Shown: positions 16,707 through 27,351, counted from the first letter of the stretch. The stretch: 64,000 nt of DNA from Roseofilum reptotaenium CS-1145 (GCF_028330985.1 NZ_JAQMUE010000079.1:62001-126000); one strand, 5' to 3'. Notes: a model not told the origin generated them from the letters alone. Program-made: numbers and translations.

Positions 16707-19493
16707 TTATGATTCGTTATTTTCCTCCTGACTCTCCTTGCCCGACTTAATCAGTTTTACGATCGCCAAATCATTAAACTCCTCAGCGAGAGTCAAAACT
16801 TTTTCGGCAAACACCTTGTATGTAGGATGCCGTTCCATTAAATGCTTTGCTTTTCGTTCCACTACTTCAATATCACCAATCCTTGCTGCTTTCAAGATCC
16901 CTTGTAACTCCTCTGAAGTAGGAAAGATCATTTCCTCATCTTCAGATTTTTTTCGCTCTGTTGTCCCTTGATACACCCACTCCAGTTGCAAATGATGCTG
17001 TAGTTGTTCCAACAACTGGGGTAATTGAATCGGTTGGGGTAGAAAATCATTACTGCCGAGTTTCATTGCGCGATCGCGATTTTGCTCATATACATTAGCT
17101 GAAGTAGCAATCACGATCATCTCTTGAAACTCGGGGTTTTGTCGCAACTGGGAAATGACCGCCCATCCATCTAGAATCGGCATCATTAAGTCAACAATCA
17201 TCACATCAGGATGTAGCTCACGGGCTTTTCTCAGAGCTGTTTCACCCTGTTGAGCTGCAAAGATCTTAAAGCCCAAAGGTTCGAGCAATTTCGTAAAAAT
17301 ATCCAGATTATCCAAGTGATCGTCAACAACCAAAATACTCACGGGTTGGTGATTAGAATAGCCAGTAATGTGGTCAGCCGAGGTTTTTGGCGTGAGTACA
17401 GTTCCTTCTCCTTCTCCTAAAAGCAGATCTAGGTCAAAGCAGAATGTACTTCCTTCCCCATATACCGATACGACTTGCAATTGAGACCCCATCATCTCTA
17501 CTAATTGTTGAGAAATAGCCAATCCTAGTCCGGTTCCTTTTGCCTTTCGTTTCGCTTCTCCAACTTGCTCAAAGGGTTGGAAAATCTTTTCCATTTGTTC
17601 AGGGGTCATTCCTGCACCCGTATCGATTACTTCAAAGCGGATAGTTGCTGTTGACTCAGATTGAGCGTTATTTTGAGTGTGGCTTTCTGCTTGCTTTTGG
17701 ACGGACAGGGTAACAGAGCCGCGATCGGTAAACTTAATGGCATTATTGAGCAGATTGAGCAAAACTTGGCGCAATCGCTTTTCATCAACCACAACTTCTT
17801 CTGGGAGATCGTTGGAGAAATTCCATTTAAACGGTAAATTCTTTTCTGTGGCTTTGATCTGGCAAATTTCGGTAACCCCAAAGAGTAGGGTGGAAAAATG
17901 AATCGGTTCGGGGAATAAGTCGAGTTTTCGAGCCTCAATTTTGGAAAGGTCAAGAATATCATTAATTAATTTCAGTAAGTGTTCTCCACTTTGTTGAATA
18001 ACAGAGACACTTTTTTTATCGAAGGAGTGGACAGTCGCAGAGCGCTTGAGAATTTGGGCATACCCCAAGATGCCATTGAGGGGAGTTCGCAACTCGTGAC
18101 TCATGTTGGCGAGGAATTCACTTTTGGCTTGATTGGCAACATCGGCCGCTTCTTTAGCCTGTACTAATTGTTGAGTGCGCTTCTCTACTTTAGCTTCTAG
18201 GTTTTTCGAGTAGTCGGAGAGATGTTGGTTGGCAATGAAGAGCTGTTGATTAGCGATCGCCAGTTTTTGCTGCTTATAAGTATTCGTCGTTATGATTGAA
18301 CTGAGTACAAAAGCGGCCAGGGGAGGCATCACCGGAATCAGGATGCCGACCAAGAAGGCCCCATAGGCTCCCACCAACAACCCTGCACTCCACAGAATGA
18401 CACTCCACAAGACATTCCCTCCAGGAAGAGTCCGGTTTTTCTGCTCACCCCAAACGATCACCAACCAGAGTCCCGCACTTCCCAACGAGGCCCAAAGTCC
18501 GATCCAAAGTGCTTGCATACTCCCTGTCCATCCCTTAATCGAGGGACGACCCTCTAAGGCGCTGCGAATGATTTGACTGATAATATTGGCATGAACCACC
18601 ACGCCTGGAGTCAGTTCTTTGGTTTCTAACCAACTGGTACTATAGGGCGTAGCAAAGAAATCATTGGTACTTGGAGCGGTTGATCCAATGAGAACAATGC
18701 GATCGTGCATTAAGTCAGGTGCCATCTGACCTTGGACCACATCCCGCAAGGTGATCGTCGGAAACATGGTCGTTGGTCCTCGCCAATTGAGTAAAATCTG
18801 ATAGCCACCGAGGGCTTTTTTGGAATAGCCGGCCTCTCGATTTTGCAGGGGAGTAAAGGTGGTAAAACCCAGTTGGAATTTGAGCTGTTCTGGATTAAGC
18901 ATATTTAAGGTAATGTCCCGTTGCTCCAGATATTGGATCGCAATATTGGCAGCCAACCCATCTTTAATTGCCCCTTCTTCTTGGTTATCAGTTGTAGAGA
19001 GTAACGCACGGCGGATGTTTCCATCTCCATCCAACATCAGATCGGCAAGGGCAACTCGATCTAGGGCTTGTAAAATTGGAGGGGGTTCGACGCGATCTCC
19101 AATAATTTTTTCCACTCCGATGAGGTTGGGAGTGCTACCAAAAACCTCTTTGAGTTCCGCATGTCCTGGTTCTTCGGGAATATTGCGATAGATATCCAAC
19201 CCAATCATCGCCGGTTCCTGGGAGCTAATTTGTTGGATGGCTTGGGCTAACAGGCGATCGGGAATCGGCCAGTTGCCCGCAAATTTAATATCTTCTTCAT
19301 CAATGGTGACAATAATAATAGTCTCCTCCATAGATTCCTGCGGCCGCAAGCGAAAAAACAGATCCCGTATGCCCCATTCCAACAGATTGAACATGCCTAA
19401 GAGATTAATCGCGATCGCACTCGCCGATACACTAGAAGCAATGATGATCAGGCAAAGGTAAGGTCTGATTGATGCTTGGAATCTTGGCAACAT
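16707..19493 (-). CDS. CHASE2-domain hybrid histidine kinase
   Basis: A 928-aa membrane sensor. An N-terminal membrane helix is followed by an extracytoplasmic CHASE2 sensing domain (about 35-320, with [24 protein letters not shown] and [20 protein letters not shown]). Two or three membrane helices follow (about 330-400), then a coiled coil, a HisKA box [20 protein letters not shown] (phospho-His near 461) and an HATPase domain with [12 protein letters not shown] and [14 protein letters not shown] receiver domain (about 718-835) carries Asp in [14 protein letters not shown] short helical tail follows. All catalytic residues are present. It is next to a DUF928 protein and a CHAT/TPR protein, a combination that suggests one signalling unit. 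Confidence 0.92.
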   Translation of the reverse strand: MLPRFQASIRPYLCLIIIASSVSASAIAINLLGMFNLLEWGIRDLFFRLRPQESMEETIIIVTIDEEDIKFAGNWPIPDRLLAQAIQQISSQEPAMIGLDIYRNIPEEPGHAELKEVFGSTPNLIGVEKIIGDRVEPPPILQALDRVALADLMLDGDGNIRRALLSTTDNQEEGAIKDGLAANIAIQYLEQRDITLNMLNPEQLKFQLGFTTFTPLQNREAGYSKKALGGYQILLNWRGPTTMFPTITLRDVVQGQMAPDLMHDRIVLIGSTAPSTNDFFATPYSTSWLETKELTPGVVVHANIISQIIRSALEGRPSIKGWTGSMQALWIGLWASLGSAGLWLVIVWGEQKNRTLPGGNVLWSVILWSAGLLVGAYGAFLVGILIPVMPPLAAFVLSSIITTNTYKQQKLAIANQQLFIANQHLSDYSKNLEAKVEKRTQQLVQAKEAADVANQAKSEFLANMSHELRTPLNGILGYAQILKRSATVHSFDKKSVSVIQQSGEHLLKLINDILDLSKIEARKLDLFPEPIHFSTLLFGVTEICQIKATEKNLPFKWNFSNDLPEEVVVDEKRLRQVLLNLLNNAIKFTDRGSVTLSVQKQAESHTQNNAQSESTATIRFEVIDTGAGMTPEQMEKIFQPFEQVGEAKRKAKGTGLGLAISQQLVEMMGSQLQVVSVYGEGSTFCFDLDLLLGEGEGTVLTPKTSADHITGYSNHQPVSILVVDDHLDNLDIFTKLLEPLGFKIFAAQQGETALRKARELHPDVMIVDLMMPILDGWAVISQLRQNPEFQEMIVIATSANVYEQNRDRAMKLGSNDFLPQPIQLPQLLEQLQHHLQLEWVYQGTTERKKSEDEEMIFPTSEELQGILKAARIGDIEVVERKAKHLMERHPTYKVFAEKVLTLAEEFNDLAIVKLIKSGKESQEENNES

Positions 19494-19767
19494 AGTTCAA
19501 TTCATTATTAATTAAGCAAAGGTTACCTGACCCTCACTGATTTTTTGGACAGTGCTTCCTTTAGTCGGCACTTTCCTCTGAGGATTTCTCCTTTGATTGC
19601 CAACTAATGCGCTTTTTTCTTGCTGCTGTAAATATTTAATTGTGGTGTTATAGACAAGAAAATATTTCTCAAACTGTCGCTTGAGTCTTGCTCTTTATTC
19701 AGGGTTTAGGAGCATTCAGATCTGGCGTAATCTTCTTACTGTAACTCCTGAATCTGGGCATTTAGAT

Positions 19768-20856
19768 TTAGTAAGCTGTTGGAATCAGAGAGGCTTTAGT
19801 TAGTTTGGATAAGTTTACTGAGTCTAACAACTCTGTCCATTCTGCCACCAATTCAGGATTCGTGGGATCAACCACTTGTAAAGCTGCGAGGATAGCAGCA
19901 CAGTCATACCAGACTCCATTCTCTGCGAGGATTGAGGACTGCTGTAAACGGGTTTTGCCTTCGAGCGATCGCGCCAACTGAGAACTTGGAGCAATTCTTT
20001 TCACCAAACCATCAACAAACGGAGTGTTGGGAGATAATCCTGGCTCCAACTTAAGGGCAAAATACCACTGATAGAGTTTACCCACTTCCAATCCAGGTGC
20101 ATCTTCAGGAAGTTGAATGGCAAGAATTCCACCTTTTCCAGAGACCGGAATTGACGTAGTGTACAGAAGAGTTTTGTCCTCATCTTTGAGAGAAAAGATT
20201 CCTTCTCCTCCTGGGGACTCAGGCACATAAACCAAAATCATAGGATGGCTTGATAGAGTCGTACCGTAGAAATTCTCGGGTAACACGGCCACCATAGCTG
20301 ATTGCTCAAGATAGTTCTGCTCACTGCGAGCTGCGCCCCCTGCTGCTTGACTGGGAGAACTATTATCTGAAGGAGGAATAAAACTACCTCTTGATGCACC
20401 CCCTGCTGCCTGGCTTGGAGCGCTATTATCTGAAGGAGGAGTAAAGCTCTGGCGAGATGCTCCTCCCGTGGATTGACTGGGTGCGCTATTGTCTGAAGGA
20501 GGTAAGAAACTACTCCTTGATGCTCCTCCCGTGGATTGACTGGGTGCGCTATTGTCTGAAGGAGGTAAAAAACTACTCCTCGATGCTCCTCCTGTGGATT
20601 GACTGGGCGCGCTATTGTCTGAAGGAGGTAAGAAATGGCTCCTTGATGCTCCTCCGGTTGATTGATTGGGTGCGCTATTGTCTGAAGGAGGTAGAAAACT
20701 GCTCCTCGATGCTCCTCCTGTGGATTGACTGGGCGCACTATTATCTGAAGGAGGGATAAACATAGCAGCTTGAACCGTTTCTATTTCTATCGAGAGCGTC
20801 ACGATCGTCACTAGAGACAAGCTTGCTGCTTGTATAGCGTGTTTCTTAAGTTTCAT
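19768..20856 (-). CDS. DUF928 secreted protein with seven 21-residue repeats
   Basis: A 362-aa protein with an N-terminal signal-like segment (KKHAIQAASLSLVTIVTLSI). It then carries seven tandem 21-residue repeats of the form FxPPSDNSAPSQSTGGASRS (about residues 32-178). A C-terminal DUF928 domain follows, with VAVLPENFYGTTLSSHPMIL and GILAIQLPEDAPGLEVGKLY. DUF928 proteins are cyanobacterial and of unknown biochemical function. It lies in the same direction as the CHASE2 kinase and is divergent from the CHAT gene. The repeats are low-complexity, hydrophilic and probably disordered; near identity at DNA level points to recent copy-number change. Confidence 0.82.
   Translation of the reverse strand: MKLKKHAIQAASLSLVTIVTLSIEIETVQAAMFIPPSDNSAPSQSTGGASRSSFLPPSDNSAPNQSTGGASRSHFLPPSDNSAPSQSTGGASRSSFLPPSDNSAPSQSTGGASRSSFLPPSDNSAPSQSTGGASRQSFTPPSDNSAPSQAAGGASRGSFIPPSDNSSPSQAAGGAARSEQNYLEQSAMVAVLPENFYGTTLSSHPMILVYVPESPGGEGIFSLKDEDKTLLYTTSIPVSGKGGILAIQLPEDAPGLEVGKLYQWYFALKLEPGLSPNTPFVDGLVKRIAPSSQLARSLEGKTRLQQSSILAENGVWYDCAAILAALQVVDPTNPELVAEWTELLDSVNLSKLTKASLIPTAY
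20322..20763 (-). repeat. Tandem 63-bp coding repeat (seven units)
   Basis: Seven in-frame 63-bp units inside the DUF928 gene. The middle units share long identical stretches such as 'gtggattgactgggtgcgct'. The two units nearest the DUF928 domain are more diverged (AAGGASRG instead of STGGASRS). Confidence 0.85.
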
Positions 20857-21346
20857 AGGTTTGGCCTCACGGATTTTGGATGATAGGGATAAGTTAAGTT
20901 GAGCAGACTTGAGAAATAAGAAATAAATTTTGATCGGAGATAGTTATAATCTAACGTTAACTTAAAGTTCCGTGGTGCTTCAACTTAGAGTGCCCTTACC
21001 GTTTCTTAGGGTTTCATTGTTGCAGTGCTGCGATGCTGCGATCGGGATCTTGGATTGAGCCTCTTTTACCCAACCCAATCGTTTTAGCATTTTTAGCTAT
21101 TTTATATAAAAGTATTTTAGTATACAAAGCTTACCTTCCGCAACCTCATTTTAAAACAATTGCAGAGAGGATACAAGGCGATCGCCAATTATTTCTGATT
21201 GTTTTGATTCTCTTTCAACTTCCCACTCCCGACTTCCCCAATCTAGAAACTTCCCTGACTTGAGGCTCTAACTCCTGTAAAGAAAGTCAGAGCCAAGTAG
21301 TCAGCAGGGCTTTTTGTCCGAATCGGGAAAAGGTGCAGGTGAAGCG
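20857..21346. other. Divergent intergenic region between DUF928 and CHAT genes
   Basis: This 490-bp gap must carry both promoters. A 76-codon frame at 21033-21263 has no family features and its hydrophobic stretch is only T-rich DNA. An imperfect stem (ctctaactcctg...gtcagag) lies near 21265-21295. I see no RNA gene or repeat. Confidence 0.4.
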
Positions 21347-23695
21347 GTGACTCAAGAATTTCATTTGTCCGTCACGCCAGTGGGTTATGTCAGGGAAAGT
21401 GCCAGTGGGAATCTCCCCTTGCGTAAAACTTACTTAGTGCGAACCGAATTAGTCGCTCCTGGAGTTCCTCTAGCGGAAGAACAGGTGGAATGGCCGATCG
21501 CCGATTGGCTAGAATTAACAGAATATCTGATCGGCGATCCTCTATTTCCGACTCCCCTTTCCTCCGAATCTGTAGATTTAGTCAGTTTTGGCAAAAGCTT
21601 GTATAGCTCCCTCTTTCAAGGAATGATCGCCCAAAGTTGGCATACTGCCCAAGGAATTGCCCATAACCGCACCGAACCCCTACGGTTGCGCTTACACTTG
21701 AAAGATCCCCTAGTCGCCCAACTTCCTTGGGAGATTCTTCATGCTGGAGATCGCCCTCTCACCACAAATACGGAAATTCTCTTTTCTCGCTACCATCTCA
21801 ATCCCAGAGTCCGACCTTTAAACTCCGATCCAATTGTAGAACCGTTGAACATCTTGATGGTGCTTTCAGCGCCCAGCGATCAACAAGGATTAGCTCTCGA
21901 TCAAGAAATGTATCGCTTACAAGGGGAACTGCAAAATCACGAAAGCAGAGGTTTAGATGTCCATCTGGATATTCTCACCTTTCCCGATCGCGAACAATTA
22001 ACCCGAACCCTAGAACAAGGACAATATCACATTTTCCATTATTCCGGTCACAGTCAAGCCAATGCCTTGGGAGGCGAAATCTATCTCAAAAATCGACACA
22101 CGGGCTTAACTGAACAACTTCATGGAGAAGATTTAGCCGGTTTATTAGTCAATAATGGGATTTTAATGGCCCTGTTTAATTCCTGTTCCAGTGCCGGAAC
22201 CGGAGATACCAGTTTAGCCGAAAGTTTGCTCAAACGAGGGATTCCTAGTGTTTTGGCAATGGGCGATCGCATCCCCGATCAAGTAGCCATCACCTTTAGT
22301 CAATTATTCTATCGCAACCTGAAGCGAGAATATGCCATTGATTTAAGCTTAAATCGGACTCGTCAAGGTCTGATTGCTGCCTATGGTTCCGATGCTCTCT
22401 ATTTTGCCTTGCCCATTCTCTATTTACAACCTGGATTTGAGCAATTTTTGCCTCCAGAGAAGCGCCCCCATTCTGTCTCTCGTCCTGTGCCTGCTGTTGC
22501 GTCTCCACAAGTTCCTCAGCTTTCTATCAAGAAGGATAAAACCTACTATCAGCAACGGATTCAAGAAAATGCCCAGGATGTAGAAGCCTACGATCGCTTA
22601 GGAGTCATTTTTTATCAAGAAGGTCAAATTGAAGATGCTATTTCTGCCCATCAGATGGCTTTATTAACTGATGCCCATTATACCGACGCTTATTACCATT
22701 TAGGCTGTATTTTATATGAACAAGGCCGAGTCCAAGAAGCCATTGATCTCTATCGTCAATTGCTCGATCTCGATCCAGAACATCCCCAAGGGAATATCGC
22801 CTTGAATCAAGCTTTGGCGCACACTCAAGCGATTTCCTCTTTACCTGTAGAGAGACGCGAAGACAAGGCATTACCGGACAAGAGGCGATCGCCTAAGCGA
22901 TGGGTGAAACTCTCGTCTTTTCCCTTAGATCTTAGGCGTTTTGGGATGATAGGGACGAGTCTTTTGGGGGGAGTTGTTCTATTAATATTTAGTATTTCCC
23001 AGGGATATATTACGTTTGTCAATCCTTGGGAAGATTCTGTTGTCGTGCGTCCTTCTCCTCTGCCTACAGATCAGCCCAATACAGAAAATGCCAATCAGAA
23101 TTTGGTCATTCAGGCGATCGCTGAGTTTAATCAAGGTAATGTGGAGCAAGGAATTATCCATGTAGAAGATTTGCTTGACAGTGGAGTTATTTCCTATGCA
23201 AAGCAAGCCTTAGAAACCGCTCCCCGTGAGTTGAACAATGAGCCAGAGTTGAGTTATATTTGGGGACGCTTAGTTTGGCAAGCTCTACAACAGGGAAATC
23301 GCAATTATAGTGTGGATGATGCCATCCGCTATTGGGGAATTCCGATAAAAAAAGGGTTTCAACAAGCAAAATATTACAATGCTTTAGGATTTGCTTATTA
23401 TTCCTACAAGGATTTAGATCAAGCCAAGAAGAATTTTGAGCTGGCAACTCAGCATACTGAGAGTGAGACTTCCCCAGAATTATTAACGGCTTATGCTGGA
23501 TTAGCCTTAGTTTTTGCCCAGGAAAATCAAGAGCAAAAAGCCTTTGAATTTTATGAGGCTGTAATGGATCGCGCTCCCTTGGCGTTTCAACCTCTATCTC
23601 TAGGAAAAGACGATTGGTTATGGACCAATGAGGCAATCGCTCAATGGAGTTTTTTAGGCGATCGTTTACCTAGAGTTGCAGAGAAAAACAATTAG
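21347..23695 (+). CDS. CHAT-domain (caspase-like) protein with TPR repeats and a membrane helix
   Basis: A 782-aa protein. The N-terminal CHAT domain is a caspase/separase-type cysteine protease fold. Its candidate catalytic His is in HIFHYSGHSQANALGGEI (about residue 230) and its Cys in MALFNSCSSAGTGDTSLAES (about 279). TPR-like repeats follow (YDRLGVIFYQEGQIEDAISA and YYHLGCILYEQGRVQEAIDL). One membrane helix (about 530-556) and a second TPR-like region (about 670-760) complete it. GTG 21347 after AGGTG is preferred to TTG 21314, because it gives the start (V)TQEFHLSVTPVG. It neighbours DUF928 and CHASE2 genes. Protein substrate unknown. Confidence 0.85.
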   Translation: MTQEFHLSVTPVGYVRESASGNLPLRKTYLVRTELVAPGVPLAEEQVEWPIADWLELTEYLIGDPLFPTPLSSESVDLVSFGKSLYSSLFQGMIAQSWHTAQGIAHNRTEPLRLRLHLKDPLVAQLPWEILHAGDRPLTTNTEILFSRYHLNPRVRPLNSDPIVEPLNILMVLSAPSDQQGLALDQEMYRLQGELQNHESRGLDVHLDILTFPDREQLTRTLEQGQYHIFHYSGHSQANALGGEIYLKNRHTGLTEQLHGEDLAGLLVNNGILMALFNSCSSAGTGDTSLAESLLKRGIPSVLAMGDRIPDQVAITFSQLFYRNLKREYAIDLSLNRTRQGLIAAYGSDALYFALPILYLQPGFEQFLPPEKRPHSVSRPVPAVASPQVPQLSIKKDKTYYQQRIQENAQDVEAYDRLGVIFYQEGQIEDAISAHQMALLTDAHYTDAYYHLGCILYEQGRVQEAIDLYRQLLDLDPEHPQGNIALNQALAHTQAISSLPVERREDKALPDKRRSPKRWVKLSSFPLDLRRFGMIGTSLLGGVVLLIFSISQGYITFVNPWEDSVVVRPSPLPTDQPNTENANQNLVIQAIAEFNQGNVEQGIIHVEDLLDSGVISYAKQALETAPRELNNEPELSYIWGRLVWQALQQGNRNYSVDDAIRYWGIPIKKGFQQAKYYNALGFAYYSYKDLDQAKKNFELATQHTESETSPELLTAYAGLALVFAQENQEQKAFEFYEAVMDRAPLAFQPLSLGKDDWLWTNEAIAQWSFLGDRLPRVAEKNN

Positions 23696-23807
23696 GGAAG
23701 GCAATAGGCAATAGGCAACAGGTAATAGAGAAAACCGAGTTTTCTCGACTGTCTACTTCCTACTTTTTGAGAAAGTGACAGAAGAAGTCTAATTATTAGA
23801 CCTCTTG

Positions 23808-23902
23808 CATACAGTACTTTGTGCTGTTACGGAGTACACTATTGAATCCCCAAAGCCATGTACCACAATCCTATTCCCTATTCCCTATTCCCTATTCTCT
23901 AA
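23808..23902. repeat. Dispersed repeat (MITE-like), copy missing one end
   Basis: The sequence shares 'gagtacactattgaatcccc' and 'gtaccacaatcctattccct' with the elements at 43782 and (inverted) 39317. It carries several CCCTATT heptamers. The terminal 'aagcgctata' of the other copies is absent. Confidence 0.65.
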
Positions 23903-23929
23903 CGTCTACCAGAAGTCTACTAATGAATA

Positions 23930-24553
23930 CTAATACTCAATTCCGGGTTGTGCTTTGACTCCTTGCTCGCGGAAAGGATGTTTAAGTAACTTCATTTCAG
24001 TAACCAAATCTGCCGCTTCAATTAGGGCTTCTGGCGCACCTCTGCCCGTGAGGATGACGTGGGAATCTTGGGGTTTTGTGCTTAAACCGGCAATAATGTC
24101 TTCAACCTGCAAATATCCCAATTTAAGCGCCACATTAATTTCATCGAGTAATACGAGGCGAAATTCCGGGTTTTGCAAATAGGCTAATCCCTGTTGCCAA
24201 GCTTCTGTGGCTTTGGCGATGTCGCGATCGCGATCTTGAGTATCCCAAGTAAAGCCTTCTCCCATAGCCTTAAATTCCAGTTGTTGGGGAACCCAAGGTT
24301 GTAAAACGGCTTTCTCTGCTGGTTCCCATGCGCCTTTGATAAATTGCACGATCGCCACTTTATAGCCCTGACCGAGCGATCGCAATACTATCCCTAACGC
24401 GGCTGTAGTTTTGCCTTTCCCATTTCCCGTATGGACAATAATCAAACCCTTTTCCTTATCGGCTTTGCTAACGCGCTCTTTTTGCACCTCTTGGCGACGT
24501 TTCATTTTTTTCTGGTGTTGCTCGGCGCTCAGAGATGAAGATTGGGTATGCAT
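23930..24553 (-). CDS. cobO: Cob(I)alamin adenosyltransferase, CobA/CobO/BtuR type
   Basis: A 207-aa corrinoid adenosyltransferase that makes adenosylcobalamin from cob(I)alamin and ATP. The P-loop variant is HTGNGKGKTTAALGIVLRSL. Other family blocks are KVAIVQFIKGAWEPAEKAVL, GEGFTWDTQDRDRD and LVLLDEINVALKLGYLQVED. The frame is open to 24634, but the ATG at 24553 (MHTQSSSLSAEQHQKKMKRR) gives the usual length; the 27 residues upstream are unconvincing. Monocistronic, flanked by the dispersed repeat and the flavodiiron gene. Confidence 0.9.
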   Translation of the reverse strand: MHTQSSSLSAEQHQKKMKRRQEVQKERVSKADKEKGLIIVHTGNGKGKTTAALGIVLRSLGQGYKVAIVQFIKGAWEPAEKAVLQPWVPQQLEFKAMGEGFTWDTQDRDRDIAKATEAWQQGLAYLQNPEFRLVLLDEINVALKLGYLQVEDIIAGLSTKPQDSHVILTGRGAPEALIEAADLVTEMKLLKHPFREQGVKAQPGIEY

Positions 24554-24768
24554 AGCAGAAACACGGTTAACATTCTGTTTACAGTTTATCAGGGAGTGGG
24601 GAGTCGGCAGACATGATAAAAACCTGCTCTCCATGGGGTATATCCGTAATTAACCCGTTTGATTAATTCTTCTTACTGCACTGACCTTCCCGAAATCCCA
24701 GGATTTTGTAACAATATAGATAACGACGATCGCCGTCGTCCCTCACCTCCCATACAGGACAGAAAACT

Positions 24769-26496
24769 ATGGTAGCACTGACCGATCGCCCTCAAAAAAG
24801 ACTAACAATAGAAACCGCTTCGATCGCCGAAAATACAACAACGATCCGCTCCCTCGACTGGGATCGCGATCGCTTTGACATCGAGTTCGGACTACAAAAT
24901 GGCACCACCTACAACTCCTTCATTATCCAAGGTGAAAAAACCGCTCTGGTCGATACGTCCCATCGTAAATTTGAGCAACTCTATCTCGACACCCTCAAAG
25001 GACAAATCGACCCCGCCACCATTGACTACATTATTATCAGTCATACAGAACCCGATCATAGTGCCTTGGTCAAAGATGTCCTCGAACTCGCGCCTCATGC
25101 AGTCGTGGTTGGGGCTAAAATTGCCGTTCAATTTCTCCAAAACCTAATTCATAAACCCTTTGAAAGCCAATTGGTGAAAAATGGCGATACCCTAGATTTG
25201 GGTCAAGGCCATATTTTAGAATTCGTTAGCGCTCCGAATCTCCATTGGCCCGATACCATCTTTACCTACGACCATAAAACTTCTGTTCTGTATACCTGCG
25301 ATGCCTTCGGAATGCACTATTGCTCCGATCGCACCTATGATGAAAACTTAAGCGATATCGAAGCAGACTTTCGCTTTTACTATGAATGCTTAATGGCTCC
25401 CAATGCCCGCTCTGTTGTTAACGCCATGAAACGGATGGCCAAACTCCAAGAGATTAACCTGATTGCCACCGGCCATGGCCCCCTATTGTGGCATAACTTA
25501 GAGGAACTCACGGGCCGTTACGATCGCTGGAGTAAGGAGAAAACCAAAGCTGAAAAAACCGTTGCCGTTTTCTATACTTCAGATTATGGCTATAGCGATC
25601 GCCTCTCGCAAGCAATTTCCCACGGAATCACCAAAACCGGGATCGCTGTAGAAATGATGGACTTGCGAGCGTCCGATCCCCAGGAAGTCCGGGAACTGGT
25701 GGAAATGGCATCAGCCCTCGTCATTGGAGCGACTCCCCAGTCCGGAGATGTCGGCAAAGAAGCAGAAGCGGCCTTGAGTACCATTTTAGTCGCTGCCAAC
25801 GATAAACAGGCGATCGGTCTGTTTGAGTCTGGTGGAGGGGACGATCTCTCCATATATCCCCTGCGGAACCAATTCCAAGAACTGGGACTTAAAGAAGCCT
25901 TTCCCGCTATTTTGATCAAAGAAGCTCCCACAGAAGCCACCTATCAAGTCTGTGAAGAAGCGGGAACCGATATGGGGCAACTTTTGGGACTCAAAGATGC
26001 CATTAAACAGATGAAGTCCCTGGATAATGATCTAGACCGAGCCTTGGGTCGCTTAAGTGGCGGACTTTATATCATTACCGCCCAAAAAGGTGAACTCAAA
26101 AGCGCTATGCTCGCGTCTTGGGTCACTCAAGCAAGTTTTAAGCCCCTAGGGATTACCATTGCTGTAGCCAAAGATCGGGCGATCGAATCCCTGATGCATG
26201 TAGGCGATACTTTTGTTCTCAATATCCTCAGTGAAGATAACTATCAAGGCTTAATGCGCCACTTCCTCAAGCGCTTTGGCCCTGGTGCAGACCGCTTTGA
26301 AGGGGTAAAAACCCAAACAGCCGCCAATGGCAGCCCCATTTTGACAGATGCTCTTGCTTATCTGGAATGTGAAGTGGCTAGTCGGATGGAGCTTTCCGAT
26401 CATTGGTTAGTCTATTCCACCATTGATACTGGACGAGTGAGTAATGTAGATGCTCTAACCGCTGTTCACCATCGAAAGGTGGGCAACCATTATTAA
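24769..26496 (+). CDS. flv3: Flavodiiron protein Flv3
   Basis: A 575-aa cyanobacterial flavodiiron protein, which with Flv1 reduces O2 to water downstream of photosystem I (a Mehler-like reaction protecting PSI in changing light). An N-terminal metallo-beta-lactamase-like diiron domain (about 30-250) keeps canonical iron ligands (SHTEPDHS and ATGHGPLL), as Flv3 and Flv4 do and Flv1/Flv2 do not. A flavodoxin domain (about 264-405, VFYTSDYGYSDRLSQAI) and a C-terminal flavin reductase domain (about 430-575, LGRLSGGLYIITAQKG) follow. The start QKRLTIETASIAENTTTIRS matches Flv3 best. No flv1 partner is adjacent. Confidence 0.88.
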   Translation: MVALTDRPQKRLTIETASIAENTTTIRSLDWDRDRFDIEFGLQNGTTYNSFIIQGEKTALVDTSHRKFEQLYLDTLKGQIDPATIDYIIISHTEPDHSALVKDVLELAPHAVVVGAKIAVQFLQNLIHKPFESQLVKNGDTLDLGQGHILEFVSAPNLHWPDTIFTYDHKTSVLYTCDAFGMHYCSDRTYDENLSDIEADFRFYYECLMAPNARSVVNAMKRMAKLQEINLIATGHGPLLWHNLEELTGRYDRWSKEKTKAEKTVAVFYTSDYGYSDRLSQAISHGITKTGIAVEMMDLRASDPQEVRELVEMASALVIGATPQSGDVGKEAEAALSTILVAANDKQAIGLFESGGGDDLSIYPLRNQFQELGLKEAFPAILIKEAPTEATYQVCEEAGTDMGQLLGLKDAIKQMKSLDNDLDRALGRLSGGLYIITAQKGELKSAMLASWVTQASFKPLGITIAVAKDRAIESLMHVGDTFVLNILSEDNYQGLMRHFLKRFGPGADRFEGVKTQTAANGSPILTDALAYLECEVASRMELSDHWLVYSTIDTGRVSNVDALTAVHHRKVGNHY

Positions 26497-26622
26497 AGAG
26501 GGAGGCAATGGGCAACAGGCAATAGGGAAAACCAGGTTTTCCCTTTGTCCTTGAGAATTATAATTCAGAACAATCCTGTAGGGGTTAACAGCACTTAACC
26601 CCCACGGAACCTCCCAGCAATT

Positions 26623-27270
26623 TTAGACCCTTTGGGTGAATACACTAGCCAGATGCTTGAGAATTTGCAGCACGGGATATAAACCATTCTGGCGGTTACG
26701 AAGATTGAACTCATCTGAGAGATCATAAATAAACCCGTTCACATCAGGTATAAGTTTCACAAAGGTAAAATTAGCTCCATTGGTGAGGAGTCCATAGGTG
26801 GCAGATGTGGCTGCATGAGGACTAGCAAGGAGATAAGAAAGTAGTTGAGATCTGCCGACTTCTAGGGAAAAAGCCGCTTGCTTAGACTCGATCGCCAATA
26901 CCCAAAACTTCTCACCCAAAACCAATACATCTAAGTTGCCCGTAACTTTCAATTCTCCATCTTGGTCAGTGATTTCTGTAGAGACTTCCGAGCGAATGCG
27001 GAAGGGAGGTAAAAAGAAACCTGCCATATCGAACAGAGGAGAAAGAACGACCATTTTTACCGTGTTTTCCAGCAGTGGAGGATAGCGCAGGAGATAAGTA
27101 TAGCTGGTTTTAATGCGATCGCAGCGATCTTTCTCTGTATCGGTCAACTCAGGTAGCGCTGTGTGCCATTCTGAGAAAGCATCAGGGTCATCGGTCAAGT
27201 GCAGTTGAAAACGATCTTCGAGTTCACTTAGGGAAACGGTTCTAGCAGTCAGCGTTGGCATGGAGGGCAA
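26623..27270 (-). CDS. Restriction-endonuclease-like hypothetical protein
   Basis: A 215-aa protein resembling the nuclease-fold domain of type I restriction subunit R-like cyanobacterial proteins. The core is a candidate PD-(D/E)XK site: GNLDVLVLGEKFWVLAIESK has the Asp and E-x-K spacing. It ends with LASPHAATSATYGLLTNGAN, typical of this group. No methylase or specificity subunit is adjacent, so this is an orphan, not a restriction system. The start is uncertain because a second Met lies three codons in. It is divergent from the lasso-type operon and marks its left boundary. Confidence 0.65.
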   Translation of the reverse strand: MPSMPTLTARTVSLSELEDRFQLHLTDDPDAFSEWHTALPELTDTEKDRCDRIKTSYTYLLRYPPLLENTVKMVVLSPLFDMAGFFLPPFRIRSEVSTEITDQDGELKVTGNLDVLVLGEKFWVLAIESKQAAFSLEVGRSQLLSYLLASPHAATSATYGLLTNGANFTFVKLIPDVNGFIYDLSDEFNLRNRQNGLYPVLQILKHLASVFTQRV

Positions 27271-27351
27271 GTGTGGAGATCGGATTAATTTGAGTGTATG
27301 CTTTCAGTGTAACCCTTAAAGGCAAGATACATAAGCCGAGATAAATAGGCC

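Noticed and set aside
20238-20738. A 166-codon alternative frame across the 63-bp repeats
   Set aside because: The repeats are a multiple of three, so every frame stays open there; only the DUF928 frame has a signal peptide and a known domain.
21033-21263. A 76-codon frame between DUF928 and CHAT genes
   Set aside because: Low-complexity T-rich DNA gives apparent hydrophobic residues; no ribosome-binding site or conserved motif.
24769-26496. Assignment of the flavodiiron protein as Flv1 or Flv2
   Set aside because: The canonical diiron ligands (HxExDH) are intact, which those two paralogues lack.
26623-27270. The nuclease-fold protein as part of a restriction-modification or defence system
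   Set aside because: No methylase, specificity or helicase gene is adjacent; only a single orphan domain is present.
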